A stretch of 64,000 nt of DNA from Halichoerus grypus (lineage: Eukaryota > Chordata > Mammalia > Carnivora > Phocidae): contig NC_135722.1 of NCBI RefSeq assembly GCF_964656455.1, positions 109,188,234-109,252,233 of the forward strand, written 5' to 3'. Made by a program: the position numbers and the translations under genes. A model generated the notes under the pieces. That model searched no databases. It saw nothing but the letters and a program-made list of their open reading frames with translations, and was not told where the DNA came from. Below, one piece after another: positions 12,029-23,294 of this stretch (positions within the stretch are counted from its first letter, which is position 1; every line of letters begins with the position of its first letter).

Positions 12029-12300
12029 TCGTGCCCGGCGGTGCAAGGCCTCCCCAAGGCGAGCTGCTACCCAGCCTGGGGCCCTGCCGAACATGTTACC
12101 TTAAGTATATGCTCCGGGACCAAGGTCGGCTGCATACAGTGACTGACGTCCTGAATGTGCTCATGTTTATTGACCGATTCGGGAAAGCACAGACGCTATT
12201 AGTAAGCGTTCTCTCCTCAGGCAGCGCGGCAGGAAACAGGCCGGACAGAGCTGCGCTCTTACGTAACCTGCCGCATGCTGCTGGAGGCTGGCAGTAGGTC
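12029..12300. other. Second CpG-dense patch of unknown nature
   Basis: About 270 bases with many CpG, beginning gtgcccggcggtgcaaggcc. Short frames are open on both strands (12031-12297 plus, 12096-12389 minus). No repeat, motif or protein recognised. Confidence 0.35.
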
Positions 12301-12813
12301 AGAACGGCACCGGGCAAGCTCCCAAGCAGTCTGACTTGTTCACTAGCAGCCCAGTTTGTACAATATTGCCCAGCGATCCAACCCCTCAACTAGGTACTTT
12401 GAGGAAATGACTTAAATCAAGCACAAAGTCCCAAGTGATTGACCTATTGAAATCTTTGAATGTTTTAATAATATGAACATTAATGACAAAGTTGAATACT
12501 TGACGTATAAAATTCATTCATACACGTAGTAATCTGCCATATTCTCCTGATGTGATTTGCTGGCTGGAGACTATAAAATCTATACAAAGTAGCCCGGCTC
12601 GGGAAGAACACCAACTACCCACACATCAGGCGACATTCTTAATGTCTTTCCACAAAATCTGAAGAGTCTGAGCACACTGAAGAAAGGTAACGGCAGCCTC
12701 AGCGGGCTCAGAAGCTTGTCCGGCTTGTGAGAAGTCAGCTGCCCTTCACAGCCAGGACCAAAGAGAACATTCCAGGCCTCAGCCCCTACACTATCATCAA
12801 TTATTTATTTAAG
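12301..12813. other. Nothing recognised
   Basis: Unique-looking sequence leading to the next SINE. Confidence 0.45.
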
Positions 12814-12823
12814 AAGAATCTCT

Positions 12824-13016
12824 GGGCGCCCGGGTGGCTCAGTCGGTTAAGCGTCTGCCTTCGGCTCAGGTCATGATCCCAAGGTCCTGGGATCAAGTCC
12901 CGAATCCAGCTCCCTGCTCAGCGGGGAGCCTGCTTTTCCCTCTGCACCTTTCCCCGCTCATGCTCTCTCTCTCTCTCTCTTTCTCACTCTCAATATATGA
13001 AATCTTAAAAAAAAAA
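12824..13016 (+). mobile_element. SINEC, sense, with TSDs
   Basis: Starts gggcgcccgggtggctcagt and ends in a 12-A tail. TSD aagaatctct at 12814-12823 and 13017-13026. The tRNA-like part contains ttaagcgtctgccttcggct. Confidence 0.96.
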
Positions 13017-13026
13017 AAGAATCTCT

Positions 13027-13539
13027 TAGTTGCATGCCAACTTCGTCACATACCCACATTTTTCTGGGAACCACATATGGGTACTCATACACTGTAGGAT
13101 ATTAAGGAAGTCATTGCTTTTGAGGGTGGGCAAAGCATTAAGAATATGTTATCATAAATAAAACTGAAGGATTCAAAGGTGCATTAATCCTAAACTTCCA
13201 TGTAAATACTACTACTCACAAAAACTATAATGGTAATAATATATAATAATGGTGATATTTCTTGATATTCACTCAACTTTATAGTGTATAATATACTCAC
13301 TCTTCATATGTGAAATAAAGCAAATGCTACCTTTGAAAAGAGAGACTGTTACTTTCATAAATCTGAGTTTTTGAAACTTCCAATTTCTTATTACTACTCA
13401 AAATATTCTTGGAGATACACAATTATATAGAAATATTTGTATGGGTACTTGGTCATTATGCGCTTTCCCACTCACATTTCCCTACAGATCTTTGAGTAGA
13501 AGGGAACGTGGATGAGACAGTAATTAAAATATTAACTTG
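13027..13539. other. Nothing recognised
   Basis: AT-rich unique-looking sequence with short TA-rich runs. Confidence 0.45.
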
Positions 13540-13735
13540 AGCCAATATTTATTGAGCACTTCCTGCGTGTCACGAACTATTCTAATGGCTTAATTGTTTT
13601 AATCCACTTAAATACTATGCTATATATATAGTATTTAAACTTGTTATGAATTTGTTGAATTACAGCAAAGTAAGAGAGCTGCTCAGATAACCTCTTTATC
13701 ACCTCCCGGATCTAATAGTCTATGGTCCTAAATAC
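13540..13735 (-). repeat. MIR SINE, antisense, degraded
   Basis: 'tatttattgagcacttcctgcgtgtcacgaactattctaa' is the MIR 3' end in reverse complement. The remainder is decayed and AT-rich. Confidence 0.62.
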
Positions 13736-15313
13736 ATGTGCATTCAGTTGTGCACATACATACTTGTATGTGTGTGCGTATTCACACTTTCACGGCAGGT
13801 CAAATTAATTATTGGTTTTAGTTACAGTTTTCAAACATTTAAAATTTTAAAAAGTTCATGCTTAAAACTACTATGTGCAAAAAAACTGTACTGATCTCTT
13901 GAGAGAAATGTAATGAGGAGCTTCCCTGAAGGATCACCACCTGATAGAAGACCAGACACACGTGCTCCCGTAGTTAACATACGAAAACACGTATGTCGTT
14001 GCAAGCATGCTGGTGTCACTGCTCTTGGAGCCCCGTGGGCATGCCACGTGAACATGGCCGCTGATCCACGACATCTGGGGCTTGCCAGGAGAAATCTGTT
14101 ATTTGGGGATTTCCATTTTCAAACACTGCTGCTGTTACCGCCCCCGCCCCAGCCCCAGTGAGCAAGATCCACCCCCACTTTCTACACGGAATTCAGGATT
14201 TGGCTCTAATCCTCACTTTCAACCACTGTGTTGATAATTTCAGTATTTATGTCAATGATCCTTTGCCACTGTTGACATCCTAGATCCCTTCTTCCCTGTA
14301 CCAATAGGACTGCTCCTAGGACCCCCGCATCCAGTTATATCAGGCCCCTTCTGAGGTCTCCAGTTTGTCGTGTTTCATACCACACGGTGCCCTCAACACC
14401 CAGCTCCTCTGGCACCCCTGACCCCCTCGCCCCTTCACACAGGGACGACCTCACTTACCATGTGCATTTCCGGTGTCCGTGCCCTGCAGGGCCTGGTCCC
14501 CATTTTCTAACCGTGTACCAAGTATTTTCACCGGGATAGTCTGTAGCCTTTTCAGATATTTAAAAGGTAACTCAACCCCCCTCCAAAACAGAAGCTTTAT
14601 TTCAAACTTCCCTACTTAAGTGTTTGACCTCTTCAGCAGTCGTCTTAGAATATCCTGAGAATCCTTGTTCCGTCTTCGCACTGAAAAGCAAGCCTTGGTT
14701 TGCCTCGTCCTTCACAGTAACCTCTGCATCGTTCTGTTGGCTCGGCTGCAGCCCCGCCGGCTGAGTTCAACACCGCACTGACTTAGTTCATTAACATTCC
14801 CGATGTCTCACCCTCCGCAGTGTACTTGGTGCTCGGCTGCCAATCTCATCGTCGTAATATGCTTTCCCCTGCAGCATGCCTTCAGTGATCTTCTCGTCTC
14901 GCCGGACTGATGCACTCCTCTATCTTCATCCTATCGTGCACCCTGTGCGTGTCCGTGGCGTCGGTGAACCCCTCACACGCTCCTGCAATGTCCTTTCCTG
15001 CTCTCCTCCTTCCGCACTTAGCGGTCCTCCACAGAGGCCCGTGCCCTGCAGAAGGCTTCCTAGTCAGGTCAGGCCTCACTGAACTTTCTGTTCTTCAAAT
15101 AACGTACTGCTGGTGCTGTGACCGCACGAGTGTCCATGTGTCTTACACCCACGAGAGCAGAGGCTGAGTGAGGGGCTCTCACCTCCGTTAGCACCCATCA
15201 CTGAATGTCAGAGCTGCAAGTGAAAACAAGTGCATCCTGTTTTCATTATTCCACAGAACCCACTTACTTAATATTCAAGGAATTAATTTGGTGCTCAAGT
15301 ATGTATTAACCTG
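13736..15313. other. Mixed unique sequence, GC-richer after 14160
   Basis: 14160-15200 is pyrimidine-rich and may contain diverged L2. Overlapping frames near 14876-15167 on both strands lack any known motif. No gene called. Confidence 0.35.
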
Positions 15314-15658
15314 TGTTATGGAATGAATTGTGCCTCCCCAAAATTCTTTTGATGAAGTCGTAATCCCAGTACCTCAGAATACGACTATTTAGAGATTGGG
15401 CCTTTAAACAGGTTCATCAAGGTGATATGAGGTCATAGGGTTGGGCCCGAATCCAATCTCACGGACGTCCTTACAAGAAAGATTAGGACACAGACCGAGG
15501 GGCCACTGTGTGAAGAGAATAGAAGGTGACCATCTGCAAGACAAGACTCAAACTAACCCTGTTTACCCCCTAATCTTAGAACTGGAAAGAAATAAATTGC
15601 TGTTGTTAATGCCAACCAGCCTACTTTGTTATAGAAACCACAGCACACTAACGTACCC
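15314..15658 (+). repeat. MaLR-type LTR, sense
   Basis: tgttatggaatgaattgtgc at the start, then acctcagaatacgactattt, ggtcatagggttgggcccga, tccttacaagaaag, and an end aagaaataaattgctgttgttaa ... cagcacactaac. This is the order of an MLT1-like LTR, including its poly(A) signal region. Confidence 0.8.
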
Positions 15659-17115
15659 GGCATAATTATTTATTTTTGATATTTATCTGAGGTTCTATGA
15701 AAATAATTGCCATTACCTATTATAGTCTGCTCAAATGTTATCATAAATATACATAAATATCAATATGACAACATACTGTTGTCAATCAAACACTGAAGAA
15801 AAGTAAGTAACATTTAATTTGGTGGGCAGACATCATGCTTTTCAAAGAACAGCTAAATAATTCTAAACAGCTAAGTCTTACATCCAAATATGACTCTGAA
15901 AATCAGCATCTAAAGTGAAATAGATATATTTACCACTTTGATTGCACATCATGAAATTTTGCTTGGTATTTTATTTAATTCCTTTCCCGTTAGAAGCAAC
16001 AATGAAGTTACTTCAGTCCATGATACTCCTTTGAATTTAAATGCCCCTAAACTGTCACAAATGCTTAGCAAAAATCTGATACTCCTTTTCTGGGATTATT
16101 CAAAATCTAGACTAGACAGAGCAGAAATTGTCTGACTGATGGTCCACTTTCTTCCTGAAATAAAGAGTGATTTCCCTAGTCATTGTCTAGATTAGAAATG
16201 TGCAGAGATATATATATTTTTTCATTCCCAAGGCTACAACTACTGCTCTGAGGATTTTTATAAATTCTCAAAATGTCAACTCTAATTTAAGCATAAGCAA
16301 AATATACCCACTATTGGGGCTGACATGGAGGTTGGCCCATTCTCAGTATAAGCAACACCTGAATTAGTAATTTTAAATAAAAAGTCTTAAAATCCAGTGG
16401 ACTTCAATTCATCTTATCTCTATAAAAGTTAGGCATTATTTTTTAAGATTGGAAATTTAGTCCCTTTTCTGATTGTAAATATAAATTTAAAAGTATGCTC
16501 CTAAAATGGGACTTGGCTTTGATGAGAATATAAAAATATTAAATGTCAAGTTATCCCTGCTTTGCTCTATCTATGTATCTGCTTTCTCATCTTTATTCTT
16601 TACAAGGATTCCAAAGTGTTACAGGTTGGATTTCCAGAGAACAAAATCCCAGCGATGGCGATTTCTGTGCAAGTAGTTGACTGGACCAAAGCTCCAGAGA
16701 GTGTACAGAAAGCGGCATGCAGCAGAAGCACGAGTGAACTGAGACGTCCTCACAACAGTGGCCTTCCTGGAATCCACGGGAATCTCTGGAGCCAAGAAGT
16801 CCTTGCATAATCCTTCCAAACTGGGGAAGGAGAGCTGGGCCTTCTACCTCCACGTGGTCCAAGACATTGGGTGTAGACGACTGTAGGACAGGGCAGGACT
16901 CTGGATGCGGGGACTCCCTTCAGGGGATGGCCATCCTGGAGAAAGACTCAGCTGAGACCTTTCACCTGCCCACGTTTCCAGAAACTGGGAGAATGAACGC
17001 CTGGGCTTGCAGCTAATGAGACATCATGCTTACAAACCACAGCATCCACTATAAAAAGGTAAGAATTCAACTTCATACATATTGGCCAAGTGTTTGCAGG
17101 TCAATAATTTTAACA
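15659..17115. other. AT-rich then G+C-richer, nothing recognised
   Basis: 16590-17020 is richer in G+C and open in short frames on both strands (16562-16810 plus, 16593-16862 minus). It could be a diverged LTR, but I cannot match it. Confidence 0.35.
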
Positions 17116-17117
17116 TT

Positions 17118-17172
17118 TATAAGACTCAGTTTCCTTCTTTGTAACTGGAACTATTAACACCTTTCAGGCTTT
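17118..17172 (+). repeat. MIR fragment, sense
   Basis: 'actcagtttccttctttgtaactggaactattaacacctttc' resembles the central MIR block. Confidence 0.5.
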
Positions 17173-17334
17173 CTCAAAATAATTTTTTTAAAGCCAGTAT
17201 ATGAGTGAAAATTCTTTGGGGCATAAAGAATCAGAATCAAAATGTATCTTAGAAACTATCTAGGTCCATTTCTTTAGTATAGCCGAAGAAGTGAAGCCTA
17301 ATATAGAGACCTATATTTCTTCATACCTGACACA

Positions 17335-17505
17335 ATTCTAGCATTTTCTATTTATTACCTCATGTAATTCTTAGTACGGCCTAGGAGAAAACAGACAAAG
17401 AGAGGTCACGTGACCTGACTGCAGTCACACAATTGGGGGCAGGGGACAACAATGATGATCTCCAGTCCCAGTGGCTTTGCTTTCAACCACCATATTATAC
17501 ACTTC
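17335..17505 (-). repeat. MIR SINE, antisense
   Basis: 'tattacctcatgtaattcttagtacg', 'agagaggtcacgtgacctgactgcagtcacacaattggggg' and a following 'tccagtcccagtggctttgctttcaaccac' match the reverse complement of MIR. Confidence 0.65.
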
Positions 17506-17880
17506 CGGTGGGACAGCAGTCTGTGGGAGGTTAGCGGTCAGGTCTTCGACTTTCTGCCATGTAGTTCATTCAACCTACACCTGGCAGCCGTGTAGACTGG
17601 AAAGCAGAGACAGCAAACTGACAATCAGGGGGCAGAACACATCTTGACATGTTCATTTGATCCATTGTTCTTTTTTTTCTGTTTTTAAGCATCTGTTTGT
17701 TTTAGTCTGCCCAGGGGTTTGTAATGTAGTTTGACTGAAGGGGTGTTCATGTTTAAAATGTCACCAAGGAGTGTCACATCTATAACCTTACGCCACATAT
17801 AAACTGATGTCATGCACATATGTTCTCAGCCTGGTCTGTTCAGGCACTTGAGTTTGAAACCCCAGTTATTGGTTGAAACT
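17506..17880. other. Nothing recognised before the minisatellite
   Basis: Unique-looking sequence with a T run near 17672. Confidence 0.45.
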
Positions 17881-17883
17881 CCA

Positions 17884-18314
17884 GATGGTGGTGATGGTGA
17901 TGGTGATGGAGGTGATGATGGTGATGGTGAGAATGATGATGATGGTGGTGGTGATGATGATGGTGGTGGTGGTGATGATGGTGGTGGTGATGATGATGGT
18001 GGTGATGGTGGTGATGGTGATGGTGGTGATGGCGATGATGATGATGGTGGTGGTGATGGTGATGATGATGATGATGGTGGTGGTGGTGATGGTGATGATG
18101 GCGGTGGTGATGGTGATGGTGGTGGTGGTGATGATGGTGGTGATGGTGATGGTGGTGGTGATGATGATGGTGGTGGTGGTGGTGATGATGGTGGTGATGG
18201 TGATGGTGGTGGTGATGATGATGGTGGTGATGGTGGTGATGGTGGTGGTGATGAGGATGGTGGTGATGGTGATGGAGGTGATGATGGCGGTGGTGATGGT
18301 GATGGGTGGTGGTG
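17884..18314. repeat. (GGT/GAT)n trinucleotide minisatellite, about 430 bp
   Basis: Nearly every triplet is GGT or GAT, with rare GGC, GAG or GGA. No indel breaks the 3-base phase for almost the whole array, so one frame reads only Gly/Asp, another Val/Met, and the complement Ser/Pro/Thr-like. Within it 18118-18174 equals 18172-18228, a perfect 54-base-period duplication. Frames spanning it (17812-18315 plus, 17826-18371 minus) are by-products. Confidence 0.98.
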
Positions 18315-18468
18315 AGAGTGGTGATGGATGGCAGTGGTGGAGGTGGTAGTAGAGGACAAGAAATAGTACAAGGAGGAGGAAGTGATGGAGGTGAGGAAGA
18401 AGGAGATAAGGAGAGAATATAAAAGAAGGAGGAGGGAGAATGGAAGGGAAGGAAGAGAATAAGTTATT
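18315..18468. repeat. Purine-rich (GGA/GAA) tract
   Basis: Transition from GGT-rich to GGAGGA/GAAGGA-rich sequence on the plus strand, ending near 18468. Probably a decayed extension of the same array. Confidence 0.75.
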
Positions 18469-18889
18469 GCTAATACTAATATAAATATTCAGTACCTATT
18501 ACAGTATAGTCTTTGCTTCTTTTATATTCTATTGGTTTTCTCTGAGAAATCTCATCTGATATACAATTTCAGAGAAGTGCCACTACTTCTTTCCAGACAG
18601 ATGTAATCTGCTTAAATGAATCAATGTCTCCACACCAGACTGACTCTTTTGATGGGAGCAAAATGTCTGCATGCTCACACAATAGATATGGGGTTGGGGG
18701 CGCAAAAGAGGGGGAGGGTAGGAGAGGCAGCTTACAAATTATTAAAATATAAATATTTTCATTCCAAATTTCATCAGAAGAGAAATGCCTATGAAGATCA
18801 AAGACACATTATCGGTTTTTTTCAGATAATTACTTTTAACAGGAAGAGATTTTTCCACGAAAACAGGAATTGAGACATTTTGAAAAACA
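18469..18889. other. Nothing recognised
   Basis: AT-rich sequence. A short frame at 18616-18873 has no known motif. Confidence 0.45.
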
Positions 18890-19115
18890 TATTGCTACTG
18901 AGCATCTACTTTCTGACAGGTATCATGTTTCAGGTTGAGGAGAGAGAAATAAAAGCAGACATTTTCAATCATGTAATAAATGCCAGAAGAGGCTGAACAG
19001 ATGGCATAATTAGCACACAATTAAGAGAAAAAAGTCTCACATGATCAGGGAAAGCTCCCTGAAGGAGGTAAAATCTAAACTAGTATTTGAATAAATATTA
19101 ATAATTGATCAGTTA
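18890..19115 (-). repeat. L2-like relic, antisense
   Basis: 'ctactgagcatctactttctgacagg', 'aatcatgtaataaatgccagaag' and 'gggaaagctccctgaaggagg' follow the reverse complement of the L2 3' region. Highly diverged. Confidence 0.5.
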
Positions 19116-19533
19116 AATAAAGGGGAGCGGGTATGTTAGAGGTAAGGAGTAGCACAGAAAGTCATAAAAGAATGTGAAAAATATAAATAGTCTATTCAGA
19201 TACAAATATATTTGAGATTGCTAACGAAAAGGCAGGTGGTGATTTGAAGCAGCCAGGAGCCACATGCCCACTGAGTATTCCTGCAAATGAAGCCCACACA
19301 AAGGAGAGCAGAACTGAAGGACAGAGGGAGATCAGTCTCTGAAGATCCCATGGTTGTAACCAGCTGTGCCTGAATCTAGCATTCACTATTTACAAGAGTC
19401 TTCATCCCCAGGGTCTACACATTCCCTTTTTTGCTTAAGCTAGTGAGAGGCAGGTTGTAAGTACAAGCAAGAGAACCTTGCCCAGTGAAAGTTATTTTTT
19501 TTCTTGCTTTTGATTTAAAGCACTTTTAGAAAT
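19116..19533. other. Nothing recognised
   Basis: Unique-looking sequence up to the next SINE. Confidence 0.45.
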
Positions 19534-19548
19534 CCATGTCTTATTCTT

Positions 19549-19741
19549 TTTTTTTTTAAAAGATTTTATTTATTTATTTGAGAGAGAGAATGAGATAGAG
19601 AGAGCATGAGAGGGGGGAGAACAGAGGGAGAAGCAGACTTCCTGCTGAGCAGGGAGCCCAATGCGGGACTCGATCCCAGGACTACAGGATCATGACCTGA
19701 GCCGAAGGCAGTCACTTAACCAACTGAGCCACGCAGGCGCC
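19549..19741 (-). mobile_element. SINEC, antisense, older subfamily, TSDs
   Basis: The gagagagagaatgagat block and 'ggcagtcacttaaccaactgag' identify a second SINEC subfamily (shared with 27705 and 54329). Exact TSD ccatgtcttattctt at 19534-19548 and 19742-19756. Confidence 0.96.
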
Positions 19742-19756
19742 CCATGTCTTATTCTT

Positions 19757-20370
19757 AAGTGTAACCTTCATAGGCCCCCCAGAACAGGACCCTGCACACA
19801 GCACCTTGCATTTCGTACATATACCACACAATGCATGCGCACATGCGCACAATCCCCGGAAGAACAACATTACCATGATCAGTCAGCGAAGCTATGATGA
19901 AAGCTGAAGGTCAAAGGACACAAAGGAAACTGACTAGTAGAGAAGTTCAACGACTACATCACTCACGTACACGGTTAATGGAGCCTGGCTCTCCTGAACC
20001 AGCCTTGTTGCCATGGTTGTTGTTTTTAACCTGTCAAAATGCAGTCATTTATGCTCAACCCTCACTTCTAAAGCTAATTACATGATGTTAGATACTTTAT
20101 TCTCTGATGCATCGCTCAGGTAATGTTTCAGATGATGATGCATTTCGCAACATGGAAGTTTACTGTTTTATGAGCCCAGACAAAAGTGTGAAAATAGTTT
20201 CAATGATCTGTTTATCTGTCCTGTAAAATATATGATGAGGTCTTCATATGGGTGGAGAGCAGAGAACTGTTAAGCATTAAGTTCTTGAAAGAGTCAAAGA
20301 AAAAATTCTATCCAGTTGATTTAAATTGGGGCATACTAGGAAAATACAATGTATTCATATTATTTTTAAA
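19757..20370. other. Nothing recognised
   Basis: Unique-looking; a short alternating atgcgcacatgcgcac run lies near 19833-19850. Confidence 0.45.
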
Positions 20371-20371
20371 G

Positions 20372-20455
20372 GTAGCACCTGAAAGTGATATAACACGTTA
20401 TGTTAACTGTACTGGAAAAAATAATTAAAAATTAAAAGTAAATACATAAAAGATC
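20372..20455 (+). repeat. L1 3'-end fragment, sense
   Basis: 'cacctgaaagtgatataacacgttatgttaactgtactgg' followed by an A-rich tail is the end of an old L1 3' UTR. Confidence 0.65.
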
Positions 20456-20784
20456 ATCGTACCAGGAAATTTTCAATTACTCTAACCTCATGTTTTCATT
20501 AAAAATACTTTTAATTCTGTACTTTGGCCAAAAAGGTGATTGTACACTGGAAATACTGCAGATTAAAACAGGTTAGAATGCTCTTTTTTTATGTGCTGTG
20601 TTAGAATAACAAGTACCTGAACAAAGTCTCCGTATGACAGTTTCTCCTTTAGGCTAACCAAAAACCAAGAAACACAACGTTAGTAGAATCTGTAAGGTGA
20701 CAACATGGACAGATATTTGCTTTTCTGTCTTCAAATGATCACAAAAGGTGACCAGCAGAAAGCCATCATCATTGGTGTTTCCAT

Positions 20785-21015
20785 CAACAACACACGCTGA
20801 GCCCTTCCTCTGTGCCCAGCACTATGCCAAATACCTCTACATACATCAGCCTAGAACAACCAGGTGCAATAGGTAATATTATCATCCTCAGTTTTTATAT
20901 GAAAAAACTCAGGTTTAAGTAAGTTCAATAATTTGTCTAAGGCAACACAGCTAGTAAGTGGCAGGGTCAGTTCCAAGCTCTGTTTTCCTCCAGATCCAAG
21001 TTCATAACCATCACA
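20785..21015 (-). repeat. MIR SINE, antisense, well preserved
   Basis: 'ctgagcccttcctctgtgcccagcactatgcc', 'tatgaaaaaactcaggtttaag' and 'caacacagctagtaagtggcagggtc' cover most of MIR in reverse complement. Confidence 0.85.
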
Positions 21016-21485
21016 TTCCAGTTCCAACTATGTACCGAAAACAAAGGAAGTGGTATCTACATATGAGAAACTTCCTCTAGAAGGAATTCAGATCAGGTTT
21101 GACTTACAGCGTAAGAACTACCAGCTGTCGCTGACCTGTTGCCATCCCCAGCACGGGCTACGCAGGCAGGTGGACATGGAAGCAGAGGGCTGGCACAGGG
21201 AAAGTCTTCCTGGTCTTGGTTCCCCACCCAGTAGAAGCTGGGCAGAACTCCAAACAGAAAGCTCCCATGTCTGGAACTTTCTTCTTCAAGAGGTCAAAGA
21301 CATCCCCCCCACTGCTCCTCCCACACACTTATATATAAGTAAAACAGATACTACATAAATGTTTTCTTAATTAAAATATTTGACTTTAAAATTTGTTGGA
21401 ACATTTGAACTTGAAAATCAACTTCTTCTCTCAACTCTGTCTTGAAAAACATAAAATACCGTAAGTTTTCTACTGTTATAAGTCA
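21016..21485. other. Nothing recognised
   Basis: A frame at 21050-21358 has no family I recognise. Confidence 0.4.
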
Positions 21486-21487
21486 GC

Positions 21488-21835
21488 TGCTGACACAACA
21501 ATGCCGTGTCACAAAGTGACCACCACAAAATTCAGTAATATAATAAAAAGCATCTATTACCCCATTTACAGGAGGTTTGCTGTGTGTCTGATGCTTAGCT
21601 AGGGTAGCCTGCTTCCCATGCCTCACTGACCAGCCCAGGCTGGAGAGAAAGCAGCTCTCTGGGCATGGGCATGCTGCCGGGAGGCAAACAGAAACCCGTG
21701 ACACCTTCTAATGTCAAAGCTCAGAATTTGCACCCTGTCAATTATACCTACATTCTATTGGCCAGAAAAGTCACGGGGTCACACCTAAAATAAGTCATGG
21801 GGCAGAAATATATGTTCATCCCACAGATGATAGGA
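21488..21835 (-). repeat. Old interspersed repeat, LTR-like, antisense
   Basis: 'cacaaagtgaccaccacaaaattcagtaata ... gcatctatta' and 'acattctattggccagaaaagtcacggggtcacacc' resemble a dispersed mammalian LTR read in reverse. Family uncertain. Confidence 0.5.
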
Positions 21836-22034
21836 AGGGGAAGAAAGCTGAGGACCAACAATGCAACCTAATCACACCCAGTGATTTAAAAAGTAAATAA
21901 GCAAAAAGTGTCTCTTGTTGCTGAATCCCAGTCTTTGTTGATTCTACATCTTCAATTACACTCATCTCAGGCCTGGAGTCCCTTTCACCTCTCCTCTTCT
22001 GCAAATTCCTATTCCTCTTCTGCAAGATCATGCT

Positions 22035-22095
22035 TGTATGTCACCTCATTTCAGAAGCCTTTCCTGGCCCGCCTTACACACTGTAGGTGTAAACT
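22035..22095 (+). repeat. L2 fragment (tentative)
   Basis: 'atgtcacctcatttcagaagcctttcctggcccgcctta' matches the L2 phrase tcacctcctcagagaggccttccctgacc. Confidence 0.55.
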
Positions 22096-22167
22096 AACGT
22101 TTATATGTCTTGCTATTAAAGGAGACACACACGCAGATGCACAGTTTAAGTATTTTAAGTAGGTTTT

Positions 22168-22302
22168 CCGTCTTTTCTTTCCTTCCGTTTTTCTTTTTTC
22201 TCTCTCTACCTCCCTCCCTCCCTCCTGCTCTCCCTCTCTCCTCCCCTTCTTCTCTTCCTCTCCTCCTCCTGCCCTCTCTCCCTTTCTTCCCTTGGTCCCT
22301 TC
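22168..22302. repeat. Pyrimidine-rich (CTCC/TTCC)n tract
   Basis: Almost pure C/T on the plus strand. The complementary frame rich in E/G/R/K is a by-product. Confidence 0.93.
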
Positions 22303-22424
22303 TTTAAAAACCTTGACAGACATTGTTACAGCTAATATTTCTGGTTCTCTTCATTTTGGGCACATGATAAACTACATACAATTAATTTTAATTAATTAAA
22401 TACATACAAGGTTAAACATGATCA

Positions 22425-22722
22425 TGTGATTTGTGTGGCCCAATGAAATGTGTGCAAAAAGTGAGTGCCTTTTTCAGGCAGATGCCTTTAAAAGCTGGTA
22501 CACAATTCCCCGTCTTCTCGTGCAGCAGGGACCACCAGCAAACCCAGGTAAGGGGGGCTTCCCTCACTCAAGGTCCCCAGATGAGGACAACAGGGGACAG
22601 AATCCCCAGCGACCTGTGGCATGCATGTAGCGTGACTAAAAACACACCTCTGTCATCCCAAGACACTAAGATATTGGATCATCACCACAGCATAACCTAG
22701 ACTACCCTGACTGATAAAGACT
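22425..22722 (+). repeat. LTR-like repeat (MaLR type, tentative)
   Basis: The end 'aagacactaagatattggatcatcaccacagcataacctagactaccctgactgat' has the form of an MLT1-like LTR terminus (gcagcataacctagcctatcctgac). Confidence 0.6.
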
Positions 22723-23276
22723 CTTCATCAAAGTCATAGTCCTATCAGAAGTTCTCAAGATATTAGGATTTAAAGTCCCTTTTCCATGAGGACACTGAAA
22801 GAAACTTCTATAAGCCCTGGTGCTCACACAGCACTGTGATTATACAAAATACAGTTTGATGTACACAAGTTAGAAAGTGTTTGAGGAAAAAAAAAACTTT
22901 AATTTTTTAAATCATCAAATTTATATAATCACTAATACATAAAAATGGTTATAAAATATTAACACCCCCAAATTAGATTAAATTTTAAGTGACTTAATCA
23001 TTAGAAACATTAATTATCATGTGAACATTTTGGTAAAAGGTTTTTAGATAACTAATTGAAGGTAAATTTGTTTTTAGGTCAGCTGAGTTTGGGTGAAAGG
23101 ATTTACTATTCCAAGTTTTTGTTACTGCCCCTATACCCTTTAAGAAGCAGATATCCCATTTTATAATTAACGCCTTGACTTCACCTCAGCAATTCATCGA
23201 TGGAGAGATAGTGAATAAATCTAGTATTGAATCTATTTGGAAATGGTTTGGAGCTGGTAATCCCCAGATTCATTAT
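22723..23276. other. Nothing recognised
   Basis: AT-rich unique-looking sequence. Confidence 0.45.
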
Positions 23277-23294
23277 AAAACATACTGATGGTTC
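23277..23294. repeat. Left TSD of the inverted-end L1
   Basis: aaaacatactgatggttc; partner at 23948-23965 with one mismatch. Confidence 0.88.

Noticed and set aside
12824..12900. tRNA-like sequence in SINEs as possible tRNA genes
   Set aside because: The tRNA-Lys-derived SINE head is diverged and embedded in a SINE with TSDs; no free-standing tRNA cloverleaf was seen.
17812..18371. Long open frames on both strands (about 160-180 codons) over the GGT/GAT array
   Set aside because: They are a direct result of stop-free triplet repeats in every phase; Gly/Asp, Val/Met and Ser/Pro strings are not evidence of a protein.
18315..18468. Regularly spaced repeats as a CRISPR array
   Set aside because: Units are contiguous simple repeats without spacers, in a mammalian context.
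22051..22323. Minus-strand frame rich in E/G/R/K
   Set aside because: It is the complement of a CT-rich simple repeat.
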